From Agrocybe praecox (Eukaryota; Basidiomycota; Agaricomycetes; Agaricales; Agrocybaceae), in the NCBI GenBank assembly GCA_964017145.1, contig OZ024843.1, forward strand, positions 3,153,001-3,217,000: 64,000 nucleotides of DNA, in the 5' to 3' direction. The position numbers were made by a program, and so were the translations under genes. Below are positions 57,837-64,000 of the stretch, piece after piece; positions within the stretch are counted from its first letter, which is position 1; every line of letters begins with the position of its first letter. The notes under the pieces are model-generated. The model was not told the origin of the DNA and searched no databases. It was given only the letters and a program-made list of their open reading frames with translations.

Positions 57837-59300
57837 ATGGATGCCAATTTTCGTTTGAAGAACCAACTCGTTTCAAACTACTCGCAGGATCCTGGTCTGG
57901 GTATAGGGTGGGGTTATATGGTACCATGTCAAGCATACAGAATATATGTTTTAAGCAGAGCTGATGATGACGATGTAGGTATCTTTATTTTCCGTAAATC
58001 CTTCATTCCATTGATGTCAACTTCAGATCAGTACGTGTGTGGAATTTCAAGTGCTGGCCAAAGCCAATATGAAATACTCGCGAGGCCTTCATTACACCAG
58101 TGTCAATATGACCATATGTGGGTGTTCGGAAATGATAATGCCTATCGGCATGGGCAATCTTCATAAAGGAGAGAGTTATGTCTGCCACATTCCTTGTTGT
58201 ATCATTCTGAGCAATGCTAATGATTGTCTAGGCATGCTAACATGGACTATATCTTTGGTTCGGCCCTACAAAACATTCTCGTTTCACTCATTCTAATCAG
58301 CTACAATGTCGCCTGCCAATGGTTTACTAATCTATTCAAGCGAATCGATGAACACTGGCCACAAGAAATCAAACCTCGATCAACTATTCAACTCACTCCT
58401 GCTATTCCGAAACTCCACGAGCCAATGCACCAAACTACTGGGCCTCAAATGTATTCCCTCAATTACCTACGTGGCGTAGGATTGACGGATTGCAAATGTT
58501 CAGAGCGCGTCTGGAGTCCTCACAACGCCTTAGGGAACTCAACAAAAACGCAGGCACCTGGCTCAAGGCATGACATCCTAGACGACCATTTCGGATTCTG
58601 GAATTGGGAAAAATACATAGGACAAGGAAAGACTCTTGCACGTCGCTACCGAGGAGCAGTAGCGGACAGAAACATTCTTACTGAAAGCCATCAAAGCTTA
58701 ACGTCAATGCTACACCAGAAGACCGTAATTAAGTGGGAACGACTATGTGATGAGTGGGAGTCTGCTCCGTTTCCGAAGAAGGTGTTCAACCCTTACCACA
58801 CGGATGGCAAATGTGAGTATCTTTCTAGCTTTTCTTTTCGTGTTGATATAGAACTTGACTATACAACTATCTCTGAGGCCTCCATCAGGAAGCAATTTGC
58901 AGAGGAAGAAAAGCAACACATTGACTCGGGAGCCCCTCAGGTTCATCAAACATTGCCGTCTGCCTTTATCCTCATGGCCCTTGAGCTCAAACATGTGCAG
59001 TACGTTCTATTTACACTAACTATAGATTCATACCTTGTACTCATACATACTCATGCATTAAGACATCGCCTTTGTTGTGTTGTCAACGCCCCTCTAGCAT
59101 CATCCACCCTACAAAAGGAGGGATCAATTGCCGAGCAACACAATACATTGCGCACACAAATTTGCACCTGGGAGTTACTTGTGCCCATCTACATGCCCGG
59201 GTTTTTGCAATATCAAAATGACTGCAGCTGCTCATTCACTGCTAGTCCATTTGTTCCCAAATCCAACCATCCCGAGGACACAGTAATCGTCCTGCCATCG

Positions 59301-59766
59301 CAGCCTGTACTGTCAAATTCATCAATGAAGTACTGGTAGTTACCAGATAAGGGTTATGCATCCCCACCAGCTACTACCCAACTGCTTATTTTCATGCATC
59401 AAGCCCTCTGGCTGGCCTATTGTGACCGTTTGTGACTTATCATGTGATAGTCATGTGTCTGCTATTGATGGCATCAAAATCCATGCACATGACTTTTTGC
59501 TTGCCTCTATTTACATGTTTGGGCTCCACTCATTTGTTTATATGGCCTCAAATACAAACAAACAATAAATGAAAATGTCAGCAGGCAGGGGCATGCACGA
59601 TACAAGACAAACAGAGCCTTGAGTGATGTCACATCCAAACAACCCAATAAGGCAAGAGGACTTTGGACTTTGAGATTTTGTGATAAGGGCCTTTCATGCA
59701 TGATAGATGGGACTGAGACATGACCAAATAAGATCAAATCTATTTTTAAAACAGTCTATTTTTAGA
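59301..59766 (+). mobile_element. TIR element copy D, left half only
   Basis: Starts CAGCCTGTACTGTCA directly after the KDZ codons for VLPS. The block TTTTTGCTTGCCTCTATTTA is near 59491. The right half is replaced at about 59766 by an inverted copy (E). The expected 7-bp duplicate of GCCATCG was not found downstream. Confidence 0.7.
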
Positions 59767-60762
59767 TGGTAGTCATGTGATTGGGTGCACAGCCACCAAA
59801 ACCAAAGTTATAGAGAAAAATTCAAAAGTTATGCTAAATATTTTTTATTATATAATCATCGACAGTTCAGCCACAAAACACAAAATATCTGCAGAAAGCC
59901 GGATACAAATCAAAATAAATAATTAAAATATTTATACAGAGCCAAATATTTGTCCTAAAATTCTCAGAAAATATGTACTATACTATTTTAGGCTTGATCT
60001 ATCCAAATATGTAAAGTGTTCTAAAAAAATAGATCCGAGTTAAAAATGGAACTGTTCTAAAAATTGATTTGATCTTATTTGGTCTTGTCTTAGTTGCCAT
60101 CATTATGCATTGATGGGAACATAGCGGATAGAAGACAGCAAGAAGACAACAAGAAAGAAGAAATATGATGAGTGCCCCACCCGTCAAGACACAAATGCCT
60201 TGCAAACAGTGTTTCCGTACTAGGCTGTCTAGGGGGAGGATCGCTTCGGGCGTACCTCAGCAGTGCATAGAGGGTTCACGGGGAATGGAGACGGGCGCAG
60301 TGTCCTGGTAGTTACATCATTAATGTATTATGTCTGCATGAAGTCTCACTTCAATAGACCTAAATTGACAAGAAAAAAAAAAAAAAATGCATTGATGGGC
60401 CTTTATACAAAAACTTCAAAGTCCAAAGTTCACTTGCCTTATTCAGGTATTTGAGTGTGATATTACTTAAGTCCTGAGTTGTTAGGTGTTTGGGTGTGTT
60501 GGTGGCTGATCATAGCATATTTATTATTTGTTTGTATTTGAGGCCATAAAATTGTAGCAGTGGACCCTGAATGTGTAAATAGAGGCAAGCAAAAAGTCAT
60601 GCTTTTGTATTTTGATGCAATCAGTAACAACTAGTCACAGCACATGACCAGTTAGCTATATATGCAGTAAAGCAGAGGAGTCTGGCAACTACCAGGCCTG
60701 GCAAGTACCATTCTGGTTGTATCATAGTGTTGGGCAGCTACCAATATTCATATAGACATGTG
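59767..60762 (-). mobile_element. TIR element copy E, inverted, carrying a retroposon
   Basis: Read on the minus strand from 60762 it begins CACATGTCTATATGAATATT, then GGTAGCTGCCCAACACTATG, and carries the family core blocks in reverse order. Its other terminus is missing at the junction with copy D. The SINE-like insert at 60118-60386 lies inside. Confidence 0.7.
60118..60386 (+). mobile_element. SINE-like retroposon with poly(A) tail and 13-bp TSD
   Basis: ATGCATTGATGGG flanks it at 60105-60117 and 60387-60399, and other copies of the host element run across this point uninterrupted. The insert ends in a run of about 15 A. The GC-rich central part (GGGGGAGGATCGCTTCGGGC, then GCATAGAGGGTTCACGGGGA) has a weak B-box-like GGTTCACGG, but I could not identify a parental RNA. 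Target-primed reverse transcription is the likely mechanism. Confidence 0.65.
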
Positions 60763-62574
60763 GGGAAGGTCCAGACCGGTATAAATAGCTTGTTAGATAA
60801 GATTATCCATGTAGATCAATCAAAGATCATTTATTAATAGCAGACAGCTAAATATAACACTATGCCTATGCACAATATTTATAGATGTCATCCAAAGTCA
60901 TCCACGCCAATCCATCCTGTTCCATCCATTTTTAGGCACGCAAAGACCCTAAAAAAATCATAAAATATTAATAGACCACATATCTGGCTTTAGCGCCCTC
61001 AAAATGCAACCACTACGCTTGCAGAGCTTAATTGCAGGTTGGGAATGCCCAAAATGAGGTTGTTTGTTAGTATTTACCAAGACCCACTGCTCTCTGGCCT
61101 CTGATGGCCTGCGGTACACCCTGTGAGCATAATACATCGTTGCCGAGGTGGGAACTTGCACACTATGATGTATCACCAAATGTACTTTTTGCCGGATTTG
61201 ATACATCAAGTTGGCTTCAAAGGGTGCAGCCTGCGGGACAGGTCCTTCTTGGGTTGCGGGACACGTTCTATGTACTTGGACTTCTAACTCTTTGCCATTA
61301 CAATGGCGCGCGCCTCAGTACTCGGACTTGTGGTATTTGTCCTGACCCTGTGGGGGCGTTTGGGGCCCTTCAGTGGGTACCTTGGTTTGTGGGCTTCGGC
61401 TCGACCCTTCGGGCACTTCAGTTGCCCCCTTGAAGGTACCTTCTAGGCTACAAAAATATGATCTTTTTTGCAGCCTAGAGGGGGTCAAGAAAAAAAACAA
61501 AAACTGTGAAAAAAAAGAAAACTTTGTAAAAGATTTTCTGTGACTAGGGTCATATATGTAGTATCTCAAGAGAAGATTAAACAGATGAATTAGGGAATTT
61601 ATATCAGGGCTTATGGCTGGCCTGAAACCTCTTGGTTACAACTTGCTTATAGATTGGAATATATGTTTCAGTGCTTATAGATAGCTTGGGACTTGTAAAT
61701 AAGCTATAGTGTGCAGATTGGGTCTTATGTCTGGGTTAGGACTTGGAAATAAGCTCAAGGAGCTAGATTAAGATGTCTCTATTGAGTGTGGATATTAGAG
61801 CTTACAACTTGGTTGTGAATAGATCTGAAGGCCTGGATTGGGATGTGTCAACACATGTTCTTTTGTCCAGTTATATTATTATTACATTGTGACCATATTT
61901 TTTCTGCTCTTATGTTTGTTGGGCATCATTCTCCGCATACCTAAGTGGACTTGTGACAGGATGTTTTGAGTATAAATGTTGTGGCTTATGTCTTGGTTGT
62001 GAGTACATCTGAAGGTGTTGAATGTAAATGTTAGAGCTTATAATTTGGTTGTTCAGACTGCTATCGTGTACCAGAATACAAGTTGGTCCTTTTGAACTTT
62101 GAATTTAAAAAAATAAAAATGATTTGGTTGTGAATAAGTACATAGGCCTAGGTAGAGACTTGCTAATAATTTAGACTGTGTATGTTTGGATTCAAATCTC
62201 TAGGTTGAGCTGTGCAAATAGAGGAAAAGGCCAAGCTTTGCAATTTGAAAATAAGTCAGAAGAGGTAAGTCATTATAGCTGAGTTAACAAGTTTGAATGG
62301 CTGTGTGTCACATAATATTGTTGGGTTTGTACTGTTTTTAAAAAAAATTATTTAAAATTATTTAAAATTATAAATGTTTTGTTTTTTATTTTTATTTAAA
62401 ATTATTTAAAATTTTAAATGTTTTGTTTTATTATTATTATTTTTATTTATTTATTTTTTTTGTTTTTATTTTTTGTTTTTGTTTTTGTTTTTGTTTTTTT
62501 TCAATTCTTACAATTAAATTTAAAAATAAAAGTCTTCCATGATAGGATGAAAATAAAACAGAACATGACATATC
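60763..62574. other. AT-rich repetitive sequence without a gene
   Basis: No supported coding region. An imperfect hairpin lies at about 61440-61481 (CTAGGCTACAAAAA with TTTTTTGCAGCCTAG). Diverged repeats of TTGGTTGTGAATA and GAAGG-type phrases recur from 61740 to 62160. Low-complexity T/A-rich sequence follows (62335-62500). Confidence 0.4.
62335..62505. repeat. AT low-complexity region
   Basis: Repeated ATTATTTAAA units are followed by TTTTTG units. Confidence 0.7.
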
Positions 62575-62576
62575 TA

Positions 62577-62870
62577 TTTTTGGATTTTAAAATATTTTTT
62601 AGTGTGATCTATTTTTGACTCGGATCTATTTTTAGAACACTTTCCATATTTGGATAGACCACACTCAAAATGGTATAGTACACATTTTTTCATAATTTTA
62701 GAATTTATTTTGGGCTTGCTATGAATATTTCAATCTTTTATTTTGATTTGTATCCGGCTTTCTGTGGATATTTTGCGTTTTGTGGTTGATCCGTTGATGC
62801 TTATATAATAAAAAATATTTAGCATGATCTCTGAATTTTTCTCTACACAGCCATATTATTTTTGTATTTG
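62577..62870 (+). mobile_element. Fragment of the copy A-E element family
   Basis: The segment from CTCGGATCTATTTTTAGAAC through TTTGATTTGTATCCGGCTTT and ATAATAAAAAATATTTAGCA matches the right-hand interior of copies B and C. Neither terminus is present. Confidence 0.65.
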
Positions 62871-62981
62871 TGGCTATGCTCTGTGCTATTTTATCTTATC
62901 TGAAGCGTGGCACTGCAATGCAATCTTATCACACATGTGGCTATGTAGTTTATATCTTATGTTATGTAGCTGTGTTCACTA

Positions 62982-63068
62982 TCTTATCTTATCTTATCAC
63001 ATCTTATCACATCTTATCACATCTGTGGCTGTGACGACCTATCTTATCATATCTTATCATATCTGTGG
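62982..63068. repeat. ATCTTATCAC/ATCTTATCAT minisatellite
   Basis: Several tandem 10-bp units, interspersed with TGTGGCTGTG phrases. Confidence 0.75.
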
Positions 63069-63104
63069 CTGTGGCATCTGTCTCACATGACTAATTCCCT
63101 AAAA

Positions 63105-63715
63105 AAGCGGTTTTTACTGCATATTGTCCAGTTTGCTATGTTCTGGACGCTTTTTTACCAAAAAAAAGGGTGGATATGGTATTCTATACATTTATAGTGA
63201 TTTATTGTATACTCAAAAATGCGAAAATGTAAGAGGAAGGGATGGATGCAGAACAGTGCATCTGGATAATGTACAAAAATAATCCGGTCTATTTATAAAT
63301 AGGTCCAAAAAGCGCACCAAATGTCTGCTTTACTATATTATGGGCGCTTTTTTACAAAACAAAAGGTGGATATGGTATTATATACATTTATGAGGATTTA
63401 TGGTGTACTCAAAAATGCGAAAATGTAAGAGGAAGGGATGGATGCAGAAAAGTGCATCTGGATAATGTACAAAAATAATCCGGTCTATTTATAAATAGAT
63501 CCAAAAGCGCACCAAATGTCTATTTCACTCTATTATGGGTGCTTTTTCATCAAATAAAATGCTGATACAGTATGCTATACATATATTATTATTTATCCAC
63601 TGCATAAATATGCCCAAAATGAATAGGATTGCAGTGTATTTGCATAATGTTCAAAAATAATGACTGCTATTTATAAATGCTCTCAAAAAGCGCACATTTG
63701 CTGTCATTTTACCCT
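63105..63715. repeat. 196-bp tandem repeat, three units
   Basis: Landmarks TGGATATGGT recur at 63171 and 63367, and the diverged third unit has GCTGATACAG at 63561, giving a period of about 194-196 bp. Units 1 and 2 are nearly identical (AATGCGAAAATGTAAGAGGA, GGGATGGATGCAGAA); unit 3 is diverged. The gap begins about 110 bp later. Confidence 0.8.
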
Positions 63716-63826
63716 TTCAAAAAATACAGAACTATTCTTGAACTATTGAAAAACATTATATGTATGTTATATAGCATAGACATGAGCTATAACACCTCAC
63801 AACATTCTGAAAAAGCGAACATATCC

Positions 63827-64000
63827 NNNNNNNNNNNNNNNNNNNNNNNNNNNNNNNNNNNNNNNNNNNNNNNNNNNNNNNNNNNNNNNNNNNNNNNNNN
63901 NNNNNNNNNNNNNNNNNNNNNNNNNNNNNNNNNNNNNNNNNNNNNNNNNNNNNNNNNNNNNNNNNNNNNNNNNNNNNNNNNNNNNNNNNNNNNNNNNNNN
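63827..64000. other. Assembly gap (N)
   Basis: All bases are N, so the tandem array may be collapsed or continue here. Confidence 1.

Larger units (their letters stand above)
53045..59300 (+). pseudogene. CxC2-KDZ (Kyakuja-Dileera-Zisupton) transposase, interrupted by insertions
   Basis: The 5' part (53045-54112) has MSARAKKKPRKATNQIFHDE, DTPRELKRKR, RPHVVWKKQYRQTYLQELL and the CxC2 cysteine cluster (CPDCISKWNSP...YRCDE...LCCASCCVKRH). After copy B, 56651-56910 reads MQWRHLKMLKWAGQAHDPSG, LAVRCPSCPYPGINLPDGWE. After copy C, 57837 onward reads MDANFRLKNQLVSNYSQDPG, then SYNVACQWFTNLFKRI, LRGVGLTDCKCSERVWSPHN and APGSRHDILDDHFGFWNWEK. It runs to VIVLPS at 59300, where copy D begins. Stops lie at 53240-53242, 53357-53359, 54079-54081 and 54085-54087. 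A splice donor near 58169 reads AG/TTATGT instead of GT. The D usual in YDIACQW is N here, and an acidic residue before ERxW is K. The gene is dead as it stands. Confidence 0.85.

Noticed and set aside
61104..61433. 109-codon frame in the repeat region
   Set aside because: No motif, odd composition, and it lies in degenerate repetitive sequence; likely chance.
1..63826. tRNA, rRNA and CRISPR arrays
   Set aside because: No cloverleaf with A and B boxes, no rRNA segments and no spaced direct repeats of CRISPR type were seen. The organism is a eukaryote, so CRISPR is not expected.

Overview
The window looks like a piece of an Agaricomycete (mushroom-forming basidiomycete) nuclear genome. The evidence is intron-dense genes with short introns of roughly 45-65 nt, closely packed divergent and convergent housekeeping genes, an MLKL-type helical-domain kinase of the kind expanded in agarics, and a KDZ transposase next to a TET/JBP-type dioxygenase, a pairing characteristic of these fungi. 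Species identity is an inference. The last 174 bases are an N gap.

Positions 1-43350 are gene-rich. I reconstructed exon chains by reading splice sites and conserved protein motifs. In order: a MAK32-like PfkB kinase, NC2 beta, SmF, a DUF2423 protein, ERB1, ARP4, a low-complexity hypothetical, the TRAPP subunit TRS20/sedlin, KGD4, the proteasome alpha-1 subunit SCL1, the RNA polymerase III largest subunit, a CLASP protein, an Rdx (SelW-like) protein, PCH2/TRIP13, a PPR protein, SmG, an RGG-rich hypothetical, MDM10, a hypothetical, the kinase, PKR1, the GINS subunit PSF3, a small putative mitochondrial protein, the TFIIIC subunit TFC1 and ribosomal protein L29. They serve transcription, splicing, ribosome assembly, replication, meiosis and mitochondrial or ER function. 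Many pairs are divergent with only 100-300 bp between start codons, which suggests shared promoters. One small TIR element (34456-34987) sits just upstream of MDM10.

Positions 43350-63826 are a transposon graveyard. They hold fragments of unrecognised genes, an 8-bp-TSD hAT-like MITE, a decayed Tc1/mariner transposase, and the most interesting part: a TET/JBP-like 2-oxoglutarate dioxygenase gene (minus strand) divergent from a CxC2/KDZ transposase gene (plus strand). The KDZ gene has been hit at three places by one family of TIR elements. Two of the insertions have perfect 7-bp target duplications that lie inside codons, so conceptually removing the elements restores the protein frame. Those elements in turn carry a 1.7-kb insert and a poly(A)-tailed SINE-like retroposon with a 13-bp duplication. 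Stop codons in both the TET/JBP and KDZ genes fit CGA to TGA decay. The window ends in AT-rich minisatellite and 196-bp tandem repeats before the gap.

Other points worth attention are an apparent AT-AC intron in SmF, a GA-AG intron in the MAK32-like gene and several in-frame, stop-free introns.
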